DNA of 64,000 bases from Theileria orientalis strain Shintoku (lineage: Eukaryota > Apicomplexa > Aconoidasida > Piroplasmida > Theileriidae). The notes under the pieces are model-generated. The model had not been told where the DNA came from and ran no database searches. It was given only the letters and a program-made list of their open reading frames with translations. Positions 53,258 through 63,643 of the stretch are shown one piece after another. How positions within the stretch are numbered: the first letter of the stretch is position 1; every line of letters starts with the position of its first letter. The position numbers and the translations under genes were made by a program. The stretch spans positions 62,001 through 126,000 of the forward strand of contig NC_025263.1 of NCBI RefSeq assembly GCF_000740895.1, written 5' to 3'.

Positions 53258-53789
53258 AGGCTTTCCACTATAATTTTAATGCTCTAACGTACCCATGGGC
53301 ATTTTATATTAACATTTTGACCATTCGTCTACTCGCTTACCCATTTCACTTACACACTTTAATTAATTGATGTAAATATTGTAGGACATTAGCAGTGAGG
53401 AATGCTAGTGTGTTAGTTGACTCACACTTACACAGCTGAGATTAGGAGTCGCTTCAACTCTGAAAGTACAATGGCAATCATAAACCAAACATCGAGCACA
53501 TTCGAAAACATTGCAACAGTCGATGGGAATTTTAAAGCTATAATCAATTCAATATTGGATCGGTGGACACATTAGTCATGTCCAGGGGCCAGGACACAAT
53601 TCAGTAAGACCTGTAAAGAATTCTTAAGTTACTAAAATAACATACCTTTCACAATCCAAGGAAATAAACCCGTGAATAACTTACAGGTGAATAATATTTA
53701 AAACGGAGGAAAGGCTGCGAACGATATACCTAAAAATTTATTGTAAAACTATCAACATAGGGAAACTAACTATTTATTATTACGTATTT
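53258..53789. other. Spacer of unusual composition
   Basis: Unlike other spacers, the part from about 53380 to 53740 is only mildly AT-rich and has no long T or A tracts. No strand gives a convincing protein. It could be an untranslated or non-coding RNA region; I could not match it to U1, U2, U4, U5, U6, SRP or RNase P RNA by eye. Confidence 0.4.
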
Positions 53790-54051
53790 TTAATACCCTA
53801 ATTTGTTGTCCATTCGCAAAACTGACATCATGGTAAACAGGGTTGACAGGAACGAAATTACTGCTTTAAAATAGTATAAATAGGAGACAACTAGTAAGAA
53901 GTGTACCAAAAATGAAATCAAATCATCTTTTGACTGAAATTTTAATAAATACATGTTTAAAATAATTGAATATAACTGTTGTAGAGGTTTTCTATGTAGG
54001 GAATGATAGTAACAGCATTTAAATATTAAGTACCCTTTCAAAAAACCACAT
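53790..54051 (-). CDS. Possible small membrane protein, 53 aa
   Basis: Two exons, 54051-54034 (MWFFER) and 53933-53790, with a 100-nt GT-AG intron, give 53 aa. The protein has a short charged start, one long hydrophobic stretch (about residues 13-45, LVHFLLVVSYLYYFKAVISF and on) that could make one or two helices, and a polar end. An unspliced start at 54041 is possible and would give 83 residues, but passes through AT-rich, non-coding-looking sequence. I do not recognise the family. Confidence 0.4.
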
Positions 54052-54340
54052 TAATGGTAGAATCTTTTAATGTTCCAGATATATTATTAGTAGTAAAAAT
54101 TTCGATATACACATCTATCTAGAATTGGTTACAAATTAGCATAATGTGTAAACCTATTTAATGGAAGATAATTTGAATAACTTTCGACCTTCTCCTTACA
54201 CAATTTAACTTTAAAGAAATTTTAGTTTATTTTTAGTATTTTCACAGTCTTCCTTTAATTTTTAACCTTATTTTTGTGTTACTTCCCCATCCGTTGTTTG
54301 TGTTGTTACCTTTCCAACTAGTTTAATTATTTTGATTGTG

Positions 54341-54972
54341 ATGTTTTTAAATAGACATTTATTATGGAGATCAACTTTTGGAGGCTTAAAGAAGTTAAGG
54401 AGGACTACCAAAGACCCTAATGTCTTGAATTCCAAGGTATATTGGTGTTTTGAACACAAATATATTCGTCGCACAGTACTCTCCTTGTGCAATAATAACC
54501 CATTCACTCATGTTTTTTCCAAGTTAATAAACCCAGAGAAGGAATCAGGTACCTGATTTAGTGATAAAACAAGTTTTTAGGATACAAATTATCTCACGAA
54601 CTCTCTCTTCCTGGCCCATTTACAGGTTTCATTCCCATAGATGAGGGCTTGAGGCCATTTTTAGATAGATTAGAGTCTTCCTATGAAGAAGCTATTATTG
54701 ATTTTGTAAGATCGCATTTTACTTTGAATTTATGGCTACACCGTGACATTCTGGGCTCACCTACCCAGCCTTGGTTGTTGTACAATCAGAGCCGCAAATC
54801 GCCTGAAACGTTAACTACTTTGAACAATAAACGCCTGTTCTTCGAACACGCAGGCGAATTATCTAAGGGTGATAAGGAAATTTTCGTAAACGGATCCAAG
54901 GTGCTTCGTTGGAACATGAGGTGCCACAATGGAGTTATACACCTAGTAGAAAAGCCGTTGTTTGAAGTGTGA
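54341..54972 (+). CDS. Fasciclin (FAS1) domain protein
   Basis: Two exons, 54341-54548 and 54626-54972; 184 aa. The second exon has the FAS1 landmarks: FIPIDEGLRPFLDRL (equivalent to the H1 box F-x-P-x-D-x-A-F), and VNGSKVLRWNMRCHNGVIHLVEKPLF, which ends in the H2 box N-G-V-I-H. FAS1 domains are adhesion or lipid-binding modules. The N-terminus is basic and mildly hydrophobic (MFLNRHLLWRSTFGGLKKLRR), more like a mitochondrial presequence than a secretory signal. The stop codon is only 11 bp from the start of the next gene. Confidence is good for the domain, low for location. Confidence 0.75.
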
Positions 54973-54983
54973 CCTTCTGGAGG

Positions 54984-57900
54984 ATGATAATATATATAAT
55001 AACCTTTTGTTCTTTTATGACGATATTTTCGTTCCACATACCCAGCGGTAAACATGTTAGTCCGGTCTTGTCTGATAGGTATAGTAAACACCGCAAAGGG
55101 CAAACTGGTGGCACTCACAAGCTTGATTTAACTCTGATAAATGAAGATGAAGAGTTTCAGGGTGTGATTGGATACGAAGCGTCCGAAAAGATAAAGGAGA
55201 AGCTGCCTAACTCACTCCAGTACTGTTTCTCACCGTTAATACTTTTTTAGAAATTTAAGTAAAAAGTTGGTAAGGAGCCTGTTGCATCACGACCTGACCG
55301 TAATCAACAAGAAGACGGAGAACTATAAGCCGGTAATATTAGTTTATGTAGATTTCATTATCATGTAGAAATGGGTGATAAGAAACAACAGAAACAGATT
55401 CGATACATGCTATTTTAAAATCGGAGAAAGAATTTTGGGCAGAGTCTCCAGAGTGTTTCCAACCTATGCCCTGGTTGATATTGGATGCACAAAGTACGGA
55501 GTCTTACACGCGAGGGACATGAGTAAGGGGTGGGTGGACAGAGTGGATCTCACATTGACACCCAAGGAGGACATCCACGTGTACGTGAAGTCGATAAACG
55601 AAAAATACGATACAATAAGATTGTCACTAATACCGCCAGAGGATAGAAGTACCTTGTTGGATCAGGATGAAGGGGAAAGGGCAAGTGGAATCAAAACCGA
55701 AGAAAGAAAGCCCATAACAGAATATGAAGTAAGTCGCTAAGTAACTACGAGTATTAGGTTGAGGACGTTGTTGAGGGTGTCATAGTCCGGGTCTCGCCCT
55801 TAGGGTACTATGTTGACATAGGAGCGGCCGTCGATGCGTTTCTCCATATAAGTGACATCAAAGTGACTGATAAGATGAGGAAGAGCTACAACGGAAGGAT
55901 ATACAAGGATAGGAATAAGTATAAAATTGGAGGAAAATTGAACCAGTTGTATATTAAGTCCATCGATATCATAAAAAACAGGTACAAAATTTGTTAGTAG
56001 AGCATTATTATATGACATCAACAAATATTTAGAATCGGATTGACTGAAAATACGCTGTTCGAAGAACTTGAAAGAAATGTTATGACCGGTAAAGAGACAC
56101 CCGAACAGCAATCATCTTACTTAAGTAAGTTATTAATCAGTTGGTTACACACCAATTTATATGTACAATAAGGCCATTAATTTAATGCTTTAGGAAACTA
56201 TAGTTTGGATTTCATGAAAGAGTTAAGAGTTAGAGATGTAGAAAGTTTGAAATACATTGGTGGATACGATGAGTATTTAAAAGGACTTAAGGCAAATAGA
56301 AATGCATCGATGGACTATCTGTTGTATCTGGAGAATTTGAAGGTTGGTATAAGAAAATATTAACTCAATAAGGCTAATTTATAATTTAACATAGGAGCAA
56401 AAGGACCTTGAAGACATACAAAAGAACCTCTTTAAAGACCTGTCGTCGAAAGAGGCGATTAGAAGGGACCAAAAATATTTTAACACGTATCGATTTATAC
56501 AAATCCATCACTCAGTTTTAAATAAATAATTAGGCTGGCGCACAGGATCATTGACCTGAGTAACATGGCATTTCCACCAACTGAGGATGAAAAGTCAATA
56601 TACAAGTGGGTGGAATTCTAATAAAGCGTTTTAGGTACGGAGACAACAAAGTGTGGAATTCAGACATATACACGCGCTTTATACCCTCGTCTGAAACAGA
56701 TGGGTCACCCAAACAGACAGAAAATGGTAGTTCAGACGAGAAAGACAGCAGGGAACGGTTAAGAGAAGAAAGGCTGAGAAGACGAGTAAACAAGGAATAT
56801 TTTAAGACGCTCGCGGATGAGATTAAAAACGGGTTAATGGATGTCCAGGGAGAAAACTTTGATTTCTCGGAAAAGTATGAGCATTTTAACAGGTACGACC
56901 AGCCTTACAAGCTGATCAACTACCTGTTTGAGCAGTTCCACAAGAAGCCGAGCGATATCTCAGTGCAAACAGATAAACACGAACATAAGAGGCAGTATCT
57001 GCACTCGTCTCAGTCTGAAGAAAACAGCAGCCCTGGTACAGATTCAGTTGGGGACCAGGAGATGTTTCTGAACAACGACCCTGCACTATGGAAGGAGAGG
57101 CTGGAAATGAGGGAGAGACGCATGGCTGAGAAGGAGGAGTTCATAAATCAACTTTTGAATAGTTCAAATAAGCACGAGGTGGAGCTGGGCCAGTTGCTCG
57201 TAGAGACGAAGGACTTTGACCCTTTCGAACACTGCAACACGCTCTACGAGTCCCAGGAGTCCTGCTTTAAGGGCGCGTCTAACTTGTTTAAGGACGACGT
57301 GTCCACGTGGAACGACAGGGTGTGCAAGCTGATTTCAGAAAACAAGATTGCCCTCCCAGAGTTTACAGACGACATTGGTGAATTTGGAGAAATAAACAAA
57401 CGCGGCGGTGACAAGGTGCTGGACGACGACGACATAGAGTAAGTTATGTGCGCACATAGATATACAAATGTATATACATTCTTAATCAAGGAAACTTAAA
57501 ACCACGGAAACATCCGTTATTTAGGGACATAGACCCTGATATTCTCAAGGCGCTCGACGAAAATGACGACGATGGCGACTTTACGGCACCTAGGATTGAA
57601 GGCCAAGTCGGTGAGAACGAAACGAATGAGTTCATGGACGACGTTGACTATGACTCTGAGGACGACTACGCGGACTACCCTGATCTTGACGATGTGGGCT
57701 TACAGGTAAAAGATGATGAACGTGGGCAGGACTTCAAAACTATGAGTGATGGTCATGATGTTGATGCCTCAGTTGGCGCGCAATTGACTCAGGAGCACAA
57801 CCTGGCTCCCACTGGGAATTCGACAAGTCATCCTAGTCTAAAACGTGAGAACATAAGCATACCGAAGTTCATATCCAGACTTAAAAAGGATAAGAATCTC

Positions 57901-59064
57901 GAACATTTTTTCTTAAACACCGATTCTCCACTGACCACTTTAGTCTCCGAGTCACAACCGACCAATCAGAATCCCGTTGAATCTGGGCCCGAAATTGACG
58001 CTAAATCAAGGCACTTGCTGCATGAAATTAAAAACATAGTCCATAAAATAGTTGATACTGGCACCACTGATGACCAAAATGATGCAACGCCTAACGATAA
58101 TGTCGGTAACTCTTCCACTCAGGCCGACATCGCCAGTGCCTCTGCTTCTTCATTTTCAACCCTTGGCACTTCAAACAGCGATTCCGCCCATGACAATTTT
58201 AATGGTCACTCCTCTCCTCAAATTGAACGTAACCTTTCCGCTGATGACCATTCCCAGGATATTCACCTGCTACGTAGAAAGGTCCTCGAGGACTATGCTT
58301 TCAGGAAACTACAGCACATGGAATTGGTTGACGACGACCCTCAGTCCAGGGGCTTCTTTTCGAGCAAGGACTTCAAAATGCTCCTCAAGTACGCCAAGCA
58401 GAACCTCACTTCCAACGACCTCGAAGCGCTTCCCAGGTAACCTTTGTTTCCATGGCCCACCAGGCCATTCATTCTACCTACACTACTCTGCCTAGTTATA
58501 CACACGTTTATTAAAAATACTATGCCTAGTTATACGTTTATTAAAAATACTATGCCTAGTTATACGTTTATTAAAAATACTATGCCTAGTTATACGTTTA
58601 TTAAAAATACTGTGCCTAGTTATACGTTTATTAAAAATACGCTACTTGTTTCGGTAACACATATTCTTTTTAATTATCAATTTACTTTATTACTCTAACA
58701 ATTAACTCCTAGGCTCGTTTCTTCCAACAACTCTTATGAGGAGGAACGCCTGATGACCATTTTGCGCGGCGCCTACGGCAGTAAGCAGACTAACCCCAAG
58801 TACACCTACTACCCTGAGGGCATAGACGTCTACTTGGAGAGGCAGGATGCGGGCGAGCGGTCCGAGGCTCGCGTTAGCGCCTACAAGGCCGAGATGGACG
58901 CCAAGCTTCGCGTTCTTCTTGCGAACCGAAGCTTCTTGAGCATGCTCAAACGCCTCAAGGTCGACCCCAGGGTGCTCAATTCCTCCAACATCACTCAGCT
59001 GCTTCCTCAGCAGCTCCAGTTCCACCGACTCACTCCCTCATCTCACGGCAACGAGTCGACGTAG
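54984..59064 (+). CDS. Large S1 RNA-binding protein with signal-type N-terminus
   Basis: Eleven exons: 54984-55219, 55251-55332, 55369-55728, 55758-55981, 56033-56124, 56194-56342, 56395-56486, 56534-56605, 56635-57438, 57525-58436, 58713-59064; 1,124 aa, all phases consistent. The N-terminus is a hydrophobic signal (about residues 2-18) followed by a basic, acid-poor stretch, the form of an apicoplast-targeting presequence. Two S1 domains follow: about residues 123-195 (GERILGRVSRVFPTYALVDIG) and 227-300 (GVIVRVSPLGYYVDIG). The remainder is charged and disordered with acidic patches and no further known domain. S1 domains bind RNA, so a role in organelle translation or RNA handling is likely. 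Intron 10 (276 nt) contains a minisatellite. Confidence 0.78.
58489..58640 (+). repeat. 30-bp tandem repeat inside an intron
   Basis: Four contiguous 30-bp units (58521-58550, 58551-58580, 58581-58610, 58611-58640) are identical except for one A-to-G change, and a diverged copy with a 4-nt insertion precedes them. Each unit includes TGCCTAGTTATACG and TTTATTAAAAATAC. The array lies in intron 10 of the S1 protein gene, which is about nine times longer than a typical intron here. Because 30 is a multiple of three, one frame reads through it, but the exon ends with a stop directly after the donor, so it is not coding. Confidence 0.95.
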
Positions 59065-59149
59065 CTCAATTAATCTTCTACCATTTTTTTTCTCATTCTT
59101 AGTTTTCCCGATTCCTTGTCTTACTCATTCCTATCAATTCCTGGTTTAA

Positions 59150-61867
59150 TCACTTCTTCTTACTTGAGCTTGATATTGTTAGGTTCCCTGTGGTGCCGTC
59201 CAGCGTCGACGTCAGCGCCTTGTACTTCTTGTTTATCACCTTCCACATCAGCTCGTCGATCGAGTTCTGCGCGATCAGGTAGTTTATGTTGATCGTTGAG
59301 AACTTGGTGCCTATTCTGTGCACTCGGTCCTCCGCCTGCTGCAGCACTCCCGGCACCCAGTAGAGCTCCGCGAAGATCACCGTCGACGAGGACGTCAGGT
59401 TAAGCCCTACTCCGCAGGTCGTCAGACTCAGGAGGGCCACTCTGACTGTCTTACTCTGCCTGTGGCTGCTCTGGCCGTCCTCCTGCTGCTGACGATACCT
59501 CCCCTGCTGGTTCGGCGCGCTCGCCGCTTCTCCGCTCTTCGCTCCTTCCCGGGCGTGTGCTTCTTCTCCCTGTCCTCTGTCCGTCTCTGCGCCTGAGTTC
59601 TGGAAGAGCTGCACCATTTTTGAGCGTTCCTCCATCTTCGTGGTTCCGTCTATTCTTATGTAGCCCACCTTCTTCTTCCTCAGCGTCTCCTCGATCGCGT
59701 CGAGCATGAATACGTGGTGTGCAAAGATGATGAACTTTTCGTTGTTTTCCAGTATTTCCTCCACGTACCTGCACACTCCAGAGGTTTTCGCGTGCCCCGT
59801 CAGCATGAATAGCTTCGTGATCATGTACTTCTGCGAGCCTTCTCCCTCGTCGTCCTCCTTCCTGATGTACTTGCTCATCTCCTCCCACAGCGACTCGTCC
59901 TCCTCGAACAACTCCACTGACTCCTGCTTCTTCACTTCCTGGTTCACGTTCAGGAACGTGTTCAGGTCCGACTGCGCCTTCTTCCTCTCATCCCACTTCT
60001 CCTTCGCCACGTGCACTGTTCCCGCCCCTCCTTCACTGGATACCGGGTCGCTCCTCGGGTTACTATCCAACAGCATTTTCGTCGTCCTTATTGCTCTTTC
60101 GTGTATTTCTATTGGGATTTTCGACCTTATCTTTGGCGGCAGCTGCGTCAGCACGTCGTTTTTAAGCCTTCTTATCATCACTGTGCTCGTCAGGAACTGG
60201 TGCAGCTCCTGCGTGTGCTTCGAGTCTGCGTACTCCATCTTCTTAATGAAGTAGTTGTACTTCTTCTTGCAGTACCTTTCGTTGAACACTGATGCTCTAG
60301 AGAAGCCTGGCAGTATTGAGGACACCTGTTCGTACAACTCCGTCGGCAGGTTCAGTTCCGGCGTTCCGCTTAGCAGAATGACTCTTTTTGCGCTCCTCAG
60401 TATTGGGCACACCTTCTTCGTCCTCTTTGAACTTGAGTTTTTCAGGTAGTGCGACTCGTCGCATATTATTGTCTCAAAGTGCTCCGACTCCTCTGCTCTC
60501 GCCAGAAGGTCGTAGGATATTATAACTATTTTCACTGGTTTTCCTTCGCTCTCACTTCCTCTGGACACTCCCTCGTACTCGCTTCTATACTTTTCTTCTG
60601 ATGCCGTGCTCTCGTCGTGCTCTTGCTTCGTATTCTTTCTTCTCTTCCTTACCACGTTAACCTTCATATTTTCCTTCGAGAACTGCTTAGATGTCTTTAT
60701 CAACAGTATCTCCTCCTCGGTCACCAGGTGCGGGAGCCATGTCACGCACTGCTCCATCCACTGGTACTTCAGTGACGAGGGGCATATGATAAGCAACGGC
60801 CAGTCCTTTTGGTAGAATGCCGATATTGCCAGTGCTTGCAACGACTTTCCCAGTCCCATTTCGTCTCCTATTAACACTCTTCCGTTCTTCTTAAGTCCGA
60901 AATTAACTCCTTCCTTCTGGAACGAGAACAGTTTTTCCCATAGCACTTTTCCTATCAGAGACTCCTTTTTACTCATGTTCTCCTTCGTGTACTCGTCCTG
61001 CTCTCTTTTCAATATCAGCTTTGTCTTCTCCTCCGCCTCGACTTCCTTTGCGTAGCCTGAAAACTCTGGGAATGACCTTAGTACAAAGTTCGGTATCGGC
61101 TCTATGTCTCCCTTATCTTTCACCAGCCCCTTCAGTGCCTTCAATACGTTGTTGTATTCCGACGCTTTATATGACACGCACTTTTCCTTCCCAAGCATTC
61201 GTGTCTGGTGTTCTAGTCCCATTTTTGCCAGTGAGCTCAGCACTTCTGGTGGCACGTATGTGCTCCACCATCCTGTGTTGTTCTTCAACTTCGTGTAGGA
61301 CAGGAAGAACTCATTTTCTGAGAAGAGCACCAGTGCCAGTATTCCTTCCAGCTCTATAACCTTTTCCTTTTCTGTATCTTCTGGGTCGTTTACCAACACA
61401 TCCAACATGTGCTGCAGTGACGGCGACAAAAACTCCTTTTCCAATTTATAGTCGCTATCTTTGCTGAAACTCATGTCGTTTGGCGTTGGAAAATCGTACA
61501 CTCTCTTTCTTTTAGTGCTAAACTCTGTTTTTAACGATGAATGTGTTTCTCCTCTGGAATATAGGCTGGATTCCAACGTCAGTGGTCTTGGTGTGTACAA
61601 ATCTGACGCTCCGTATGTACTATCATTTGTTTTTTTTGGTATTCTCGTTGGTGTATGTTGTGAATATTTTACACTTGGTATAGAATTCTTACACATTTCA
61701 CGTTCTTTTATGAAATTTACGAATTCTAACATGTTTCCCTTCAATTCGGTCAATGTTTTTACCCATTCTACGTATTTCGGATCATTTTCATATACGTATA
61801 CAAAAGTTTGTCCTTTATATTTGCCGAATTTAATTTCGGTTTTAGGATCCGGTGATTCCATTGACAT
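59150..61867 (-). CDS. SNF2-family annealing helicase, SMARCAL1-like
   Basis: A single-exon protein of 905 aa if it starts at the ATG at 61867 (M-S-M-E-S-P). Residues about 10-50 contain FGKYKGQTFVYVYENDPKYV, a small module often found near exonucleases and helicases. The SNF2 core runs from about 320: motif I GDEMGLGKSLQA, Ia LIICPSSLKYQW, II DESHYLKN, III ILLSGTPELNLPTELYEQ, then motifs V and VI with TCGVGLNLT and QAEDRVHRIG. DESH and the following stretch place it in the SMARCAL1/ZRANB3 branch, which remodels stalled replication forks. No HARP domain or RPA-binding motif is seen. A 55-residue Gln/Ser/Gly-rich insert sits in the second RecA-like lobe. Confidence 0.88.
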   Translation of the reverse strand: MSMESPDPKTEIKFGKYKGQTFVYVYENDPKYVEWVKTLTELKGNMLEFVNFIKEREMCKNSIPSVKYSQHTPTRIPKKTNDSTYGASDLYTPRPLTLESSLYSRGETHSSLKTEFSTKRKRVYDFPTPNDMSFSKDSDYKLEKEFLSPSLQHMLDVLVNDPEDTEKEKVIELEGILALVLFSENEFFLSYTKLKNNTGWWSTYVPPEVLSSLAKMGLEHQTRMLGKEKCVSYKASEYNNVLKALKGLVKDKGDIEPIPNFVLRSFPEFSGYAKEVEAEEKTKLILKREQDEYTKENMSKKESLIGKVLWEKLFSFQKEGVNFGLKKNGRVLIGDEMGLGKSLQALAISAFYQKDWPLLIICPSSLKYQWMEQCVTWLPHLVTEEEILLIKTSKQFSKENMKVNVVRKRRKNTKQEHDESTASEEKYRSEYEGVSRGSESEGKPVKIVIISYDLLARAEESEHFETIICDESHYLKNSSSKRTKKVCPILRSAKRVILLSGTPELNLPTELYEQVSSILPGFSRASVFNERYCKKKYNYFIKKMEYADSKHTQELHQFLTSTVMIRRLKNDVLTQLPPKIRSKIPIEIHERAIRTTKMLLDSNPRSDPVSSEGGAGTVHVAKEKWDERKKAQSDLNTFLNVNQEVKKQESVELFEEDESLWEEMSKYIRKEDDEGEGSQKYMITKLFMLTGHAKTSGVCRYVEEILENNEKFIIFAHHVFMLDAIEETLRKKKVGYIRIDGTTKMEERSKMVQLFQNSGAETDRGQGEEAHAREGAKSGEAASAPNQQGRYRQQQEDGQSSHRQSKTVRVALLSLTTCGVGLNLTSSSTVIFAELYWVPGVLQQAEDRVHRIGTKFSTININYLIAQNSIDELMWKVINKKYKALTSTLDGTTGNLTISSSSKKK

Positions 61868-61963
61868 TTTTACTGGCGGTCGACGTACACTACAAAAGCA
61901 CACTATATTATATTTATTACTTATTTAAAGCACATATATTTATTCAGTAGATTATTTTTTAAA

Positions 61964-63130
61964 TCACTTCTTCTGATCTATAACGACTACAAAGCTTCTA
62001 TCGTCTTTGTTCCCCTTTACCTTTGCTTTCTTCCCGCTGTTATCTGAGCTGAAGATATCGAAGAATTTGAATACCATGTAGAGGGTCGCTATCATTGTGA
62101 ACACTGTGTTGATTGTGCAGAGTAGTATAATTGCTAGAAGGAATTTACCGTTTCCCATGTAGAAGTTGATTCTCTCATCCGTGTGCTCGGTTGTTAGGTT
62201 TTGGAAGTACCCCTTTATTAGGTCTGTGTTCACGTACTTGTTTATTGCTTCTGTCTTTCCTGCCTGATCTGATACGTAGGTAGTGACCTCTCCCTTTAGC
62301 ATCGTTATGTACGACGTGTAATCCAGCCTTCCATGTGTGTATATTCCCACGCAGTGTATTATGGTCACTATTGAGAACACGAACATTGAGCAGTGGACCA
62401 CCACCAGGGCGTAATTTACAAACTTCAGCAGTTTAAAGCTGCCTACTGTGGTTATCACTTCTCCTACTATGCAGGCCAGAAGCCACAACAGTCCCAGCGC
62501 CACCATTCTGTAGTCTCTGCAGGGAGCCAGGAGTCCGAAGGATATTGCAAGCCCCAACGTTAGGCTGGGCGCGTTAATCATCGTCTCCGGGCAGGAGTCG
62601 TCGCCGCTCACACACTGCGCCCTCGAGTACATTGAGGAGGCCATTGCCGCCAGGATTCCTATGAAGAAGAGCTCTTCTCTCTTATCCACGAGCATATTTG
62701 TTTTTGACAGGTCGAAGCCCAGGAAGCTTCCCGTCTTCGCCAGGTAGTCTACCAACATGTTGACGTTCGAGTATCCCTTTTGGAGCAGGTACACACACAC
62801 CAGCGCAGTGGTACTGCAGAACGACCCTTGTATCATTGAAATTACTATCATTGGTATTTTAAACAGGCTCACGAAGAAGTATGTCAGAAACACGCCTGCC
62901 AGCGTTATCATCGCCAGTGCGATGTGGGCTATTCCTCCGTACTGAAGCAAATCAAAGCCCAACTCATACACATCCTGAATAGATCTCACTTTAAAGACCA
63001 AACTTAAATCTCCTAGGTTTGGGGAACAAAGAATCATCCTCACTCCCATCATACATTGCAGGGCTATGCTGTACACATGTAGTGTCAGCTTTGAGCTATA
63101 AATCCCGTTCTTTTTTGAGAAGAATACCAT
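61964..63130 (-). CDS. Multi-pass membrane protein, unknown
   Basis: A single-exon 388-aa protein with about eight hydrophobic segments (about residues 18-36, 65-90, 95-113, 152-168, 190-206, 212-232, 240-262, 330-355). The segment between the seventh and eighth helices is polar, with two N-x-T sites suggesting a lumenal or external loop (NLTTEHTDE), and the C-terminus is lysine-rich and probably cytosolic. There is no cleavable signal peptide; the first helix may act as anchor. I cannot place it in a transporter family. Regular spacing suggests a transporter or channel. Confidence 0.8.
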   Translation of the reverse strand: MVFFSKKNGIYSSKLTLHVYSIALQCMMGVRMILCSPNLGDLSLVFKVRSIQDVYELGFDLLQYGGIAHIALAMITLAGVFLTYFFVSLFKIPMIVISMIQGSFCSTTALVCVYLLQKGYSNVNMLVDYLAKTGSFLGFDLSKTNMLVDKREELFFIGILAAMASSMYSRAQCVSGDDSCPETMINAPSLTLGLAISFGLLAPCRDYRMVALGLLWLLACIVGEVITTVGSFKLLKFVNYALVVVHCSMFVFSIVTIIHCVGIYTHGRLDYTSYITMLKGEVTTYVSDQAGKTEAINKYVNTDLIKGYFQNLTTEHTDERINFYMGNGKFLLAIILLCTINTVFTMIATLYMVFKFFDIFSSDNSGKKAKVKGNKDDRSFVVVIDQKK

Positions 63131-63213
63131 TTTTACACTATCATATATATATTCCCTATGATCTTAGGTTTGTTGACTGATTAAAGCTAGAGAATCCCTT
63201 TGCAAATCCTTTT

Positions 63214-63475
63214 TTATTGCTTTAACTCACTGCAGCATTTGGCTCCCTTAAATTTCTCTTTACAATCGTTCTCGTATTTTTTTAAATACTTATTCTTATT
63301 TGAATCATTTATCCTTCTCAAATCAAGATGCACTTCATATATGTTGTTATTATGTGATCTGGTGCACACATTTTGTCAAGCTTTTGACACTCTTTGGTTC
63401 AATCAGCCGTACATTGCCTAATAACACCTTTTTATTACTTATTGATTCAATTGTGAACCTTTGCTTTTTACACAT
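63214..63475 (-). CDS. Possible small two-exon gene, 74 aa
   Basis: Exons 63475-63370 and 63332-63214 join across a 37-nt GT-AG intron to 74 aa. The protein is basic and polar, with a helical end holding three cysteines (DCKEKFKGAKCCSELKQ). It has no signal peptide or membrane helix. The spacing of the cysteines is not that of a CHCH protein. Codon look and clean splice are the only support; no family recognised. Confidence 0.45.
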
Positions 63476-63643
63476 CTCGTCGGTTTGTTAATTTTATCCT
63501 TGTCGCTTTTTTTGTCCAACCTTCCATCTCTTTTTTTTACACAATTTTTTTTTCGGCTTTTATTCAAGAGTTATATACCAATTTAGTTAACATGTATTGA
63601 AATTTAAACAAAATTATCAGCATATTCCAATTTTATACTGACT

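Noticed and set aside
58489..58640. CRISPR-like array
   Set aside because: The units are contiguous with no spacers and lie in a eukaryotic intron.
58444..58698. Protein with repeated MPSYTFIKNT units
   Set aside because: The repeat period is a multiple of three, so one frame stays open by chance. It lies in an intron bounded by good splice sites that join conserved exons.
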